Shown: positions 1 to 7,291, numbered from the stretch's first letter. The stretch is DNA of 7,890 nucleotides from an uncultured Christensenella sp. (GCA_905212395.1 CAJMEI010000045.1:1-7890), one strand, 5' to 3'. Notes: a model not told the origin generated them from the sequence alone. Program-made: numbers and translations.

Positions 1-11
1 TTAAATTTAAA

Positions 12-1619
12 CTAACCGCTTATTTTTTTAAATTTCTTAACTCCAAAAGTAAATAATAGTATAACGCCTAAAACGGCAAGAACGGACGTTATGATAATCG
101 TAAATATCGCTTGTCCTTTAAACAAATCGAAAAAAGAATCTATAGTTTTTAGTCTCTTATTATAGTAAATATAAGTATATAATCCTTGTATAAAACTAAA
201 GGCAAACGTAATTCCTATAAATACCGCCTCGGAAGCCGAACGCTTTACTACCTGAGTTTCGCTTTCCCAATCTAACGACGGCAATAAGAGATTCGTAATT
301 AATCCCCAAGAAGATATCATAATAGGCAAACCAAAAGCGACTACCGCCGAGAAAATTATAACGATAGCGTTAAGTTTACCGACAATAAATATATTAAACA
401 TAATTAACGTATACGTTAGCGAAATAAACGAAGGTAACGCGCAAAGTAAAAATTTAGCTAGAATAATCGTTCGCGCTTTTATAGGAGAGCTACGCAAAAT
501 CCATAAAGTTTTTCCTTCTATGGATACAGCTACTGCGGAAGGAGTTCCTATTCCCGCAAAAAGAGTCGTTAACACAATAAACGACGTAAAAATAATCGTA
601 AAGATTAATACTCCTATCGGCGAATCGTCCGACAATAAGTTTTCTCCCCTAAATGAAATTAAAACCGTTCCCAACATAACCGTTAAAATAGGTCCTCCTA
701 ACGAATTGATAGAAAACGACGCGCTTGAAAAAAAACATTTTAAATTTCTTTTGATTTCGCTTGCAAACGGAGAGTTGGTTTTGTTTGCTTTAATTTTTTT
801 GCTGTGTTTGACCTTTGAAACGGCATTCCTTACGCCTAAGAATATCAAATTAGTTAAAATAACCGTTATAACGATGGAAATTATAGAAATTATTAGGTAT
901 ATGCTAAATCCCGTTCCGCTAGATTGAACCCATTTTGCAAAATCTTGCAATTTAAAGTAAATATACCCATATCCCTTACCGAATGCCTTTGGCAAGAACA
1001 TAAGCGCAAAAAACAACGCTAAAACAAAAAATATTTGCCAAAAACTTTTAGCCCTAAAAAACGAGCAAAAGTATAAAATAAGCGTTCCTATTAAGACACC
1101 TAAACTTGTAGATATAAGGTTAGAGAAAATTAGCGATAAGATAATCAAAACCGCGTTATAATTTTCTTTTACGTTGGACTTTAAAACCGCAAGATAAGAA
1201 AAAAAGAATATAAACGCCGAAATAATAACGCCGAAAACTAATATTCTTACAAATTTACTTATTACTACGTAAATTTTCTTTACGGGAAAACTCAACACAA
1301 GTTCCATATCTTTAGATTTATAAAATCCACCTAAAACGTTAAAAAGACTCGTTAAAAGCAAGAAGATAAACACTCCCGAAAAAATTAAAGAATAAAAGTT
1401 AGCCACTTTATTTACGTTTTCGGGCGCATTTTCTTGCATAATGAAATAGTTTTTAGAGTAATAGTAGATATACCCGCCGAAACATCCCGCCAATATTAAC
1501 AATACTAATATTACCGCGCTTGTTTTAGCTTTTTTACCCTTTCTTTTTTTGTGTATAAACTTATTTATTCCGAATAAGCTCAATAATTGAACTTTAAGTA
1601 AAGAAATCATTTCGACCAT
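12..1619 (-). CDS. ABC-2 type transporter permease (putative ABC permease, about 535 aa)
   Basis: This is the membrane subunit of an ABC transporter and works with the ATPase encoded immediately upstream; the substrate cannot be told from sequence. The 535-residue protein is very hydrophobic, with about 12 predicted membrane segments (roughly residues 33-54, 75-97, 116-145, 155-185, 193-212, 237-262, 308-323, 335-356, 383-414, 418-445, 465-487 and 502-526). A basic stretch (HKKRKGKKAK) precedes the first segment. Two similar cytoplasmic motifs, ELVLSFPVKKIYVVISK near 106-122 and SIEGKTLWILRSSPIKART near 366-384, suggest two homologous halves, as in the clostridial family of 500-550-residue permeases that I recall as Pfam ABC_tran_2. 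The start is the ATG at 1619, preceded by GGAGAG inside the end of the ATPase gene. A second ATG three codons in is possible. The gap to the ATPase stop is 4 bases, so translation is probably coupled. The family call is firm; the function is unknown. Confidence 0.85.
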   Translation of the reverse strand: MVEMISLLKVQLLSLFGINKFIHKKRKGKKAKTSAVILVLLILAGCFGGYIYYYSKNYFIMQENAPENVNKVANFYSLIFSGVFIFLLLTSLFNVLGGFYKSKDMELVLSFPVKKIYVVISKFVRILVFGVIISAFIFFFSYLAVLKSNVKENYNAVLIILSLIFSNLISTSLGVLIGTLILYFCSFFRAKSFWQIFFVLALFFALMFLPKAFGKGYGYIYFKLQDFAKWVQSSGTGFSIYLIISIISIVITVILTNLIFLGVRNAVSKVKHSKKIKANKTNSPFASEIKRNLKCFFSSASFSINSLGGPILTVMLGTVLISFRGENLLSDDSPIGVLIFTIIFTSFIVLTTLFAGIGTPSAVAVSIEGKTLWILRSSPIKARTIILAKFLLCALPSFISLTYTLIMFNIFIVGKLNAIVIIFSAVVAFGLPIMISSWGLITNLLLPSLDWESETQVVKRSASEAVFIGITFAFSFIQGLYTYIYYNKRLKTIDSFFDLFKGQAIFTIIITSVLAVLGVILLFTFGVKKFKKISG

Positions 1620-1623
1620 CTTT

Positions 1624-2379
1624 TTACTCTCCGACTTTTTTATCTTCGTCGAAATCCGACAAGTCTTTCGTTCCGTAAATAGATAAAAATTTATCTTCTA
1701 GCGAACCTTCTCCCTTAACTTCTTCCATAGAACCGTTGGCAAGTAACTTTCCTTCTTTAATAATCGCCACTTTATTACAAATTTTTTCCGCAACTTCCAA
1801 AACGTGCGTGGAAAAGAATATCGCTCCGCCGTTATTGCAAAGTTCCGTCATTACTTCTTTTAATAAAAACGTCGCCGAAGGGTCTAATCCTACGAACGGC
1901 TCGTCCATAACCAACAATTTGGGACTATGGATTAAAGACGCTATTATTACTATTTTTTGACGCATTCCGTGAGAATAAGACGAAATTAAATCGTCCAAAA
2001 CCCCTTGCATTTCAAACATCGTAGAGTATTTTTCGATAAGTTTATTTCTTTGGTTTTTTTCAACTCTAAACATATCGGCTACGAATTTTATATATTGTCT
2101 ACCCGTTAAATAAGAATAAATGTCGGGATTATCGGGAATGTAAGAAGTTATTTTTTTACAAGCGATAGTATCCGTTTTTACGCTTTTACCGTCTATATAT
2201 ATTTCACCCTCTTCAAAAGAATGAATTCCGCAAATTGCTTTAATCGTGGTAGATTTACCCGCCCCGTTGTGTCCGATAAATCCGTAAATATCACCCGCTT
2301 CTACGGTTAAAGACAAATCGTCTACGGCAACTTTATCTCCGTATTTTTTAGTTAGATTTTTAATTTCCAACATAGCCAT
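1624..2379 (-). CDS. ABC transporter ATP-binding protein
   Basis: This cytoplasmic ATPase powers the ABC-2 permease encoded 4 bases downstream. All nucleotide-binding motifs are present in order: Walker A GHNGAGKST (residues 36-44), signature YSHGM (135-139, a variant of LSGGQ), Walker B LLVMDEP (155-161), D-loop GLDP (164-167) and the H-loop histidine H192 in FFSTH. The usual Q-loop glutamine is replaced in SYIPDNPDIYSYLTG (79-93), a form I recall as common in ABC-2 exporter ATPases. The acidic C-terminal tail after about residue 225 is short. At 251 residues it is a normal length for a single-domain subunit. The start at 2379 is chosen because AAAGGAG lies 9 bases upstream; an ATG two codons later would be too far from it. 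The 82-base gap to fhs has no convincing promoter, so read-through from fhs is possible. The role could be export of a peptide, lipid or drug, but nothing here decides. Confidence 0.93.
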   Translation of the reverse strand: MAMLEIKNLTKKYGDKVAVDDLSLTVEAGDIYGFIGHNGAGKSTTIKAICGIHSFEEGEIYIDGKSVKTDTIACKKITSYIPDNPDIYSYLTGRQYIKFVADMFRVEKNQRNKLIEKYSTMFEMQGVLDDLISSYSHGMRQKIVIIASLIHSPKLLVMDEPFVGLDPSATFLLKEVMTELCNNGGAIFFSTHVLEVAEKICNKVAIIKEGKLLANGSMEEVKGEGSLEDKFLSIYGTKDLSDFDEDKKVGE

Positions 2380-2461
2380 AAAATTTTTCTCCTTTATTTT
2401 TTAAAATTTAAACGAAATGGCGAATATATACGCCTATATGTCGATAAATCTTGTATAATTA

Positions 2462-4120
2462 CTAGAATAAACCTACTATTTTACCGTCGTCCGTAATATC
2501 TATTTTTTCAGCCGACGGAATTTTAGGAAGCCCGGGCATTGTCATTATATCTCCCGTGAGAACTACGATAAATCCTGCTCCTAAAGAAATTTTTACCTTT
2601 TTAACCGTAATCGTAAAATCTTCCGGCGCGCCGAGCAAACTTGCGTCGTCCGAAAAAGAATATTGAGTTTTCGCAATACATACGGGAAGTTTGTCAAAAC
2701 CTAATTCGGTTAGTAATTTTATTTCGCTTTCCGCTTGCGAAGTATAATTTACGCCTTTTCCGCCGTAAATTTTGGTTACTACCGCGTTGATTTTTTCCTT
2801 AATGGAACAATTTAACTCGTAAGCGAATTTAAAATGGGATTTTTGCTCGCATAAAGACACGACTTCTTTGGCTAGCGTTTCGCCACCTTTTCCGCCGTCT
2901 GCCCAAACCGTAGAAAGTTTTACGTTTACTCCTATTTTTTTACATTCTTCTATTACCAAATCGAGTTCCCTTTGAGTATCGGTCGGGAACGCGTTCACCG
3001 CCACCACGCAAGGCAACCCGTAAACGTTTTTCATGTTTTTAACGTGTCTTAAAAGGTTAGGCATACCTTTTTTTAACGCGTCAAGGTTCTCGGTAGACAA
3101 ATCCGTCTTTTTTACTCCGCCGTGCATTTTTAACGCCCTAACCGTAGCCACAACCACCACTGCGGACGGCTTTAAATTAGCCGTTCTCATTTTTATATCC
3201 AAAAATTTTTCAGCGCCTAAATCTCCGCCGAACCCCGCTTCCGTTACGACGTAATCTCCTAGTTTTAACGCCGTTTTCGTAGCTATTACACTGTTACAAC
3301 CGTGAGCGATATTCGCAAACGGTCCGCCGTGAATAATTGCGGGCGTTCCTTCCAGCGTTTGCACTAAATTCGGCTTTATAGCGTCTTTTAAAAGTACCGC
3401 AAGCGCCCCTTGCGCTTTTAAGTCCGAGCAGTATACGGGTTTTGAATCGTAAGTATAACCCACTATTATTTTGGCAAGTCTGTTTTTTAAGTCGGAAATA
3501 TTTTCTGCAAGACATAGTATAGCCATTATTTCGGACGCTACCGTTATATCGAATCCGTCTTCTCTCGGCGTGCCGTTTGCTTTTCCGCCTAAACCGTCTA
3601 CGATAAACCTTAACTGCCTATCGTTCATGTCGACGCATCTTTTCCAAGTAATTCTTCTTACGTCGATATTTAAAGAGTTGCCCTGTTGAATATGGTTATC
3701 AAGCATTGCGGATAATAAATTGTTGGCTACCCCTATGGCGTGCAAATCTCCCGTAAAGTGAAGATTAATATCTTCCATAGGAATAACTTGCGCGTATCCC
3801 CCGCCCGTAGCTCCGCCTTTTATTCCGAACACCGGCCCTAGAGACGGCTCTCTTAGCGCAACGACTACGTTTTTACCTATTCTTCTTAACCCGTCCGCCA
3901 AGCCTATGGTAGTGGTAGTTTTACCTTCTCCCGCAGGGGTAGGCGTCATAGCCGTAACGAGTATCAATTTTCCGCATTTGTCCGCCGATATGTCGCTAAA
4001 ATTGATTTTTGCTTTATATTTTCCGTATCTTTCTATATCGTTTTCATCAATTCCCGCTGCTTCCGCTATTTTTTCTATCGGCAACGGTTTTACCATTTGA
4101 GCTATTTCTATATCAGTCAT
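2462..4120 (-). CDS. fhs: Formate-tetrahydrofolate ligase (10-formyl-THF synthetase)
   Basis: This cytoplasmic enzyme joins formate to tetrahydrofolate at the cost of ATP, giving 10-formyl-THF for purine synthesis, initiator-tRNA formylation and, in acetogens, the methyl branch of the Wood-Ljungdahl pathway. The 552 residues match the usual length of about 555 and align along the whole protein. Visible marks are the P-loop TPTPAGEGKTTTT (59-71), the family signature KGGATGGGYAQV (101-112), the second signature VATVRALKMHGG (324-335), GFGGDLGAEKF (296-306) and the C-terminal TGDIMTMPGLPK (522-533). No key segment is missing. The start ATG has a modest ribosome site, AGTAGG, 6 bases upstream. 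It has its own promoter (4270-4298) and a leader of about 140 bases. The upstream neighbour is guaB, so both genes serve purine metabolism. Without other pathway genes in view, acetogenesis cannot be claimed. Confidence 0.98.
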   Translation of the reverse strand: MTDIEIAQMVKPLPIEKIAEAAGIDENDIERYGKYKAKINFSDISADKCGKLILVTAMTPTPAGEGKTTTTIGLADGLRRIGKNVVVALREPSLGPVFGIKGGATGGGYAQVIPMEDINLHFTGDLHAIGVANNLLSAMLDNHIQQGNSLNIDVRRITWKRCVDMNDRQLRFIVDGLGGKANGTPREDGFDITVASEIMAILCLAENISDLKNRLAKIIVGYTYDSKPVYCSDLKAQGALAVLLKDAIKPNLVQTLEGTPAIIHGGPFANIAHGCNSVIATKTALKLGDYVVTEAGFGGDLGAEKFLDIKMRTANLKPSAVVVVATVRALKMHGGVKKTDLSTENLDALKKGMPNLLRHVKNMKNVYGLPCVVAVNAFPTDTQRELDLVIEECKKIGVNVKLSTVWADGGKGGETLAKEVVSLCEQKSHFKFAYELNCSIKEKINAVVTKIYGGKGVNYTSQAESEIKLLTELGFDKLPVCIAKTQYSFSDDASLLGAPEDFTITVKKVKISLGAGFIVVLTGDIMTMPGLPKIPSAEKIDITDDGKIVGLF

Positions 4121-4269
4121 TTTTTACCTACTTTTTATTTATTTAACGTTTAACCCGCTTACGCTTTAACCTCAATTTTTTTACAAAATAATCTAATTTT
4201 TATATTTCTCGCTTATATTGCCATCGGTTTTGATTGTAAGCAAATCTCTAATAAACTTCCGATAAGACA
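4121..4269 (-). promoter_or_regulatory. Long 5' leader of fhs, no recognised riboswitch
   Basis: The predicted transcription start near 4263 leaves about 140 untranslated bases before the fhs ATG, which is long for this window. Read on the coding strand, the leader contains three direct copies of GTTAAA (plus-strand TTTAAC at 4142-4147, 4149-4154 and 4165-4170) close to the start codon, and a weak GCTTA/TAAGC pairing further upstream. I compared it by eye with the THF and ZTP riboswitch cores, both known near folate genes. There is no RCCGCC-UGGGCA-like core and no THF-type stems. A regulatory role is only suggested by its length. Confidence 0.35.
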
Positions 4270-4298
4270 ACTATAATCTAAAACTGAACATTAGTCAA
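4270..4298 (-). promoter_or_regulatory. Promoter of fhs
   Basis: On the minus strand, TTGACT (4298-4293) and TATAGT (4275-4270) are separated by exactly 17 bases. This is a near-consensus housekeeping promoter (5 of 6 matches in each box). It lies in the 207-base gap between guaB and fhs, starting about 30 bases beyond the guaB stop. It gives fhs independent expression, with a predicted start near 4263. Confidence 0.78.
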
Positions 4299-4327
4299 GT
4301 ACAAGTTATAAATCCTTAACTGAATTC

Positions 4328-5833
4328 TTATTTTTGATAATTTAAGTTATTTTTTAATATAACGTCGTGAGCGCCGCCTTCTACTATACTCGTGGAAGAA
4401 ACTACGGTCATTACCGCTTTTTCGTGTAATTCTTTTAAGGTTGTAACTCCGCAGTTGCACATTGTAGATTTTACTTTATATAAACTTTTTGCGACGTTAT
4501 CTTTAAGCGTACCCGCGTAGGAAACGTAAGAGTCTACCCCTTCTTCGAACGAAAGCGAGTTTTTACCGCCCAAATCGTACCGTTGCCAATTTCTTGCCCT
4601 ATTGCTTCCTTCTCCCCAATATTCCTTATAATAAGTACCGTTTATGTTTACTTTGTTCGTGGGAGATTCGTCAAAACGAGCAAAGTACCTACCTAGCATT
4701 AAAAAGTCTGCGCCCATTGCAAGAGCAAGCGTCATGTGATAATCGTGTACGATTCCGCCGTCCGAGCAAACAGGAATATAAATTCCCGTTTTTTCGTAAT
4801 ATTCGTCCCTTGCCTTTACTACTTCTATTAAAGCGGTCGCTTGTCCCCTACCTATACCTTTAGTTTCTCTGGTAATACAAATAGAACCGCCACCGATTCC
4901 TACTTTTATAAAGTCCGCGCCCGCTTCGGCCAAGAATAAAAATCCTTCTTTATTTACAACGTTACCCGCTCCGACTTTTACTTTATCTCCGTAATTTTTC
5001 CTGATAAATTCAAGCGTCTTTTTTTGCCAACAAGTATACCCTTCGGACGAATCTATACACAAAACGTCCGCGCCCGCATCTAAAAGCGCAGGAACTCTTT
5101 TTTCATAGTCTACGGTGTTTATTCCCGCTCCGACGATATATCTTTTGTTAGAATCCAAAAGTTCGTCGGGATTTTCTTTATGTTGGTCGTAATCTTTTCT
5201 GAAAACGAAATATAAAAGATTGCGGTCGTCGTCGATAATGGGTAAAGCGTTTATTTTATGTTCCCAAATTATGTCGTTCGCTTCCTTTAAAGACGTGTCC
5301 TTTTTAGCCGTAATAAGTTTATCGAACGGCGTCATAAATTCTTTAACTTTTAAATCTGGCGACATACGACTTACCCTGAAATCTTTGCTCGTAACGAGTC
5401 CTACCAATTTTCCGTCGGGCGCGCCGTCTTCGGTAATCGGAATAGTGCTGTGCCCCGTTCTTTTAACAATTTCGACTACGTCGAATAAAGTATCTTCGGG
5501 GGATAAAGACGAATCGCTTACGACAAAGCCCGCTTTGTGTTTCTTTACCCTTTTTACCATTTTCGCTTGATTTTCTATTGATTGCGAACCGTAAATAAAG
5601 GAAATTCCGCCTTCTTTTGCAAGAGCAATAGCCAAAGTATCGTTAGAAACCGATTGCATTATTGCCGACACTAGCGGTATATTCATTTGTATTTCGCTCT
5701 CTTCGCCTTTTTTAAATTTTACCAAAGGCGTATTTAATTTGACGTTTGCGGGAATACATTTTTCGTCCGTATATCCCGGTATTAATAGATATTCGCTAAA
5801 CGTTCTTGAAGGCTCTTCGTAATACTTCGCCAT
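4328..5833 (-). CDS. guaB: IMP dehydrogenase, Tritrichomonas-like type with CBS domains
   Basis: This cytoplasmic enzyme, expected to be a tetramer, oxidises IMP to XMP with NAD, the committed step to GMP. The TIM-barrel halves (about 1-100 and 222-501) flank a pair of CBS subdomains (about 101-221). Counting from MAKYY, the catalytic loop GIGGGSICITRE puts the nucleophile at C319, the NAD-side aspartate at D261, the flap R418-Y419 in RNWQRYD, and EGG at 485-487. These numbers equal those of the Tritrichomonas foetus enzyme as I remember it, and the sequence is visibly close throughout. K310 and E431 are also the T. foetus residues linked to poor mycophenolic acid binding. An in-frame ATG 15 codons upstream (5878) is rejected: it sits in a hairpin loop and has no ribosome site, whereas the chosen ATG has GAGGTGG 5 bases upstream. 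The length, 501 aa, is normal. No clear terminator follows the gene. Confidence 0.97.
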   Translation of the reverse strand: MAKYYEEPSRTFSEYLLIPGYTDEKCIPANVKLNTPLVKFKKGEESEIQMNIPLVSAIMQSVSNDTLAIALAKEGGISFIYGSQSIENQAKMVKRVKKHKAGFVVSDSSLSPEDTLFDVVEIVKRTGHSTIPITEDGAPDGKLVGLVTSKDFRVSRMSPDLKVKEFMTPFDKLITAKKDTSLKEANDIIWEHKINALPIIDDDRNLLYFVFRKDYDQHKENPDELLDSNKRYIVGAGINTVDYEKRVPALLDAGADVLCIDSSEGYTCWQKKTLEFIRKNYGDKVKVGAGNVVNKEGFLFLAEAGADFIKVGIGGGSICITRETKGIGRGQATALIEVVKARDEYYEKTGIYIPVCSDGGIVHDYHMTLALAMGADFLMLGRYFARFDESPTNKVNINGTYYKEYWGEGSNRARNWQRYDLGGKNSLSFEEGVDSYVSYAGTLKDNVAKSLYKVKSTMCNCGVTTLKELHEKAVMTVVSSTSIVEGGAHDVILKNNLNYQK

Positions 5834-5862
5834 ATTATCCACCTCTCTAAGTAAAATAATAA

Positions 5863-5892
5863 ACGCAAAAAAGAACATTACTTTTTTTGCGT
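5863..5892 (-). promoter_or_regulatory. Inverted repeat at the 5' end of the guaB transcript
   Basis: ACGCAAAAAAG (5863-5873) and CTTTTTTTGCGT (5881-5892) can pair with one extra T and a 7-base loop. On the guaB strand the hairpin would begin within a few bases of the predicted transcription start and lie about 30 bases ahead of the start codon. A 5'-terminal stem of this kind may protect the mRNA. On the guaB strand it is followed by TTTATTATTTT, so weak attenuation is conceivable. The stem is mostly A-U, so confidence is limited. Confidence 0.4.
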
Positions 5893-5901
5893 CTTTTTAC
5901 A

Positions 5902-5930
5902 ATATTAGCATAATTTTTTTTTAAAGTCTA
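5902..5930 (-). promoter_or_regulatory. Promoter of guaB (extended -10)
   Basis: On the minus strand, TAGACT (5930-5925) lies 17 bases from TAATAT (5907-5902), and the -10 box is preceded by TGC, giving an extended -10 element. The predicted start is near 5895, at the base of the inverted repeat in the leader, with a 5' untranslated region of about 60 bases. It is divergent from the promoter of the cation transporter. Confidence 0.6.
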
Positions 5931-5957
5931 TCATTTTATAAAAATTATGTTTTTCGT

Positions 5958-5986
5958 TTGACAATTACTTTTAAAAATCATATAAT
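5958..5986 (+). promoter_or_regulatory. Perfect consensus promoter of the cation transporter
   Basis: TTGACA (5958-5963) and TATAAT (5981-5986) are separated by exactly 17 bases, a complete match to the housekeeping sigma consensus. The predicted transcription start is near 5993, giving a short leader of about 26 bases. So strong a core promoter in front of a metal exporter would usually need a repressor or a riboswitch to hold it down. The leader is too short for a riboswitch. Confidence 0.9.
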
Positions 5987-5990
5987 AATG

Positions 5991-6003
5991 TGAATTAAAT
6001 TCA
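5991..6003. promoter_or_regulatory. Palindrome at the transcription start, possible operator
   Basis: TGAATT-A-AATTCA is a perfect 13-base palindrome lying 4 bases after the -10 box and covering the predicted +1. That is a typical place for a repressor site on a strong promoter. It does not match any metal-regulator box I can name with confidence, and in such AT-rich DNA a 6-1-6 palindrome can arise by chance. Confidence 0.35.
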
Positions 6004-6018
6004 TGTTTAAGGGAAACT

Positions 6019-7185
6019 ATGTTAAAATTTTTAAGCAAGCTTTTTATTAAAGATTATAAAAATTATCAAAACGATAAGGTAAGGGAAAAATACGGATTTT
6101 TAACTTCCGTAACGGGAATAGTTTTAAACCTTATTTTATTTTCGGTAAAACTTTTCGCGGGAATTTTAAGCGGAGCGGTTTCCGTTACGGCGGACGCGTT
6201 TAACAACTTGTCGGACGCGGGAAGTTCTTTGCTAGCGTTAATCGGCTTTAAACTCTCTTCTAAACCAAAAGACTCCAAACACCCGTTCGGACACGGAAGA
6301 ATAGAATACGTTGCAAGTTTACTTGTAGCCGTGTTAATAATTCTCGTCGGATACGAACTTATTACTTCTTCTATCAAAAAAATCATACACCCGTCTGACG
6401 TTACTTTTTCTATTTTGGCTTTATCGATTTTAATAATAAGCGTTTTGGTAAAGTTATATATGTTCGCCTACAACTTATATTATTCCAAAAAAATAAATTC
6501 GCCCGTTTTAAAAGCAACCGCCTTAGACAGCGTTTCGGATACGATTTCCACTACCGTGGTTTTACTTGCGTTTTGTTTAAACAAGGTAGTTTCTTTCCCA
6601 TTAGACGGATATATAGGCGTACTTGTAGCCCTTTTTATTATATTTACGGGTTTAAAATCTTTAAAAGAAACGGTAGGCGTTATAGTCGGAGAAAAACCCG
6701 ACAAAGTTTTAGTCGAAGAAATAGAAAAATTCGTATTATCCTACGACGTAGCTGTAGGTCTTCACGATTTGATTATTCATAACTACGGAATAAACCGTTA
6801 TATAATTTCTATGCACGTTGAAGTCCCCGCAGAAGAAAACGCGGTGGAAATTCACGAACGGATAGACGAAATAGAACAAAATTTATCAAAAAAATTTAAT
6901 TGTCTTGCCACCATTCACATGGACCCCGTTTTTGTAAACGACGAAAAAACAAAGAAATATAAAAGTCTTGCTATTGAAATTATAAAAAGCATTAATCCCG
7001 AATACTCCTTGCACGATTTTAGAATGACCGACGGGAAAAACAATATAAATTTAATTTTCGACGTAATTATCCCCCACGAAGAAAAAATTTCCACTGATAA
7101 AATTCAAGAAAAAATAAAAGCTAAATTTAAAGAAAAAGACGAAAAATTAAACGCGGTTGTAAAGTGCGAATACTCTTTCGTATAA
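6019..7185 (+). CDS. Cation diffusion facilitator family transporter, probably divalent-metal efflux
   Basis: This is an inner-membrane antiporter that exports a divalent metal, probably manganese. Six membrane segments are visible (about 29-50, 55-80, 96-115, 129-150, 163-187 and 196-214), with the conserved loop HPFGHGRIEY (88-97). The transport-site residues are N62xxxD66 in segment 2 (ADAFNNLSD) and D170xxxD174 in segment 5 (ALDSVSD). Zinc members usually have histidine or aspartate at the first position of segment 2 and HxxxD in segment 5; N/DxxxD with DxxxD is associated with manganese members. The cytoplasmic part (225-388) is about twice the usual size. It holds a normal domain ending near LATIHMDPV (296-304) and a second LHD-containing stretch (331-388) resembling the first. 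The start has AAGGG 5 bases upstream. Metal choice is inference; family membership is firm. Confidence 0.93.
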   Translation: MLKFLSKLFIKDYKNYQNDKVREKYGFLTSVTGIVLNLILFSVKLFAGILSGAVSVTADAFNNLSDAGSSLLALIGFKLSSKPKDSKHPFGHGRIEYVASLLVAVLIILVGYELITSSIKKIIHPSDVTFSILALSILIISVLVKLYMFAYNLYYSKKINSPVLKATALDSVSDTISTTVVLLAFCLNKVVSFPLDGYIGVLVALFIIFTGLKSLKETVGVIVGEKPDKVLVEEIEKFVLSYDVAVGLHDLIIHNYGINRYIISMHVEVPAEENAVEIHERIDEIEQNLSKKFNCLATIHMDPVFVNDEKTKKYKSLAIEIIKSINPEYSLHDFRMTDGKNNINLIFDVIIPHEEKISTDKIQEKIKAKFKEKDEKLNAVVKCEYSFV

Positions 7186-7234
7186 ACTTTACGACTTTAT
7201 CGAAATTTTTTACAAAAACAAAATAAATATTTTT

Positions 7235-7251
7235 GCGACAATTTTTGTCGC
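7235..7251. repeat. Inverted repeat between the transporter and the next locus
   Basis: GCGACA (7235-7240) and TGTCGC (7246-7251) form a perfect 6-base stem around the loop ATTTT. Flanking TTTT and AAAA could lengthen it with a bulged T. It lies 50 bases after the cation transporter stop and about 25 bases ahead of the next promoter. No T-run follows on either strand, so it is not a typical terminator. It may be a weak transcription end or a protein-binding site. Confidence 0.5.
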
Positions 7252-7263
7252 TAAAAACAAACC

Positions 7264-7291
7264 TTAACTAAAATAGTGGTATAATTATAAT
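7264..7291 (+). promoter_or_regulatory. Promoter with two abutting -10 boxes
   Basis: TATAAT occurs twice without a gap (7280-7285 and 7286-7291). The first copy has an upstream TGG (7277-7279), making an extended -10. The second has TTAACT (7264-7269) at a 16-base spacing as a poor -35. Transcription would start at about 7292-7298 and produce the small GTG gene and the 151-residue membrane protein on one message. Confidence 0.62.

Noticed and set aside
520..927. A 135-codon plus-strand reading frame inside the permease gene
   Set aside because: It lies wholly antisense to a well-supported membrane protein gene, has no plausible ribosome site, and its composition is that expected from the opposite strand.
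2419..2434. A terminator between fhs and the ABC genes
   Set aside because: GGCG/CGCC gives only a 4-base stem around AT-rich sequence, and no T-run follows on the minus strand.
2450..2459. A plus-strand -10 box (TGTATAAT-like) between the ABC genes and fhs
   Set aside because: It would transcribe antisense into fhs, and there is no matching -35 or plus-strand gene; such matches are common in AT-rich gaps.
3294..3515. A 73-codon minus-strand frame inside fhs
   Set aside because: It overlaps fhs in another frame, where fhs is conserved along its full length; no initiation signal supports it.
4121..4269. A ZTP or THF riboswitch in the fhs leader
   Set aside because: A short ACCGATGGCA stretch loosely recalls the ZTP core, but the conserved CCGCC and GGGCA parts and the required stems are not there.
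5834..5878. A 15-residue N-terminal extension of IMP dehydrogenase
   Set aside because: There is no ribosome site upstream of the ATG at 5878. The internal ATG at 5833 has GAGGTGG and gives the family's N-terminus and exact residue numbering.
5834..5900. A purine riboswitch ahead of guaB
   Set aside because: The leader is only about 60 bases and lacks the three-way junction core and its conserved TATA/GATATGG-like elements.
7235..7251. An intrinsic terminator for the cation transporter
   Set aside because: The stem is good, but no run of T follows it on either strand.
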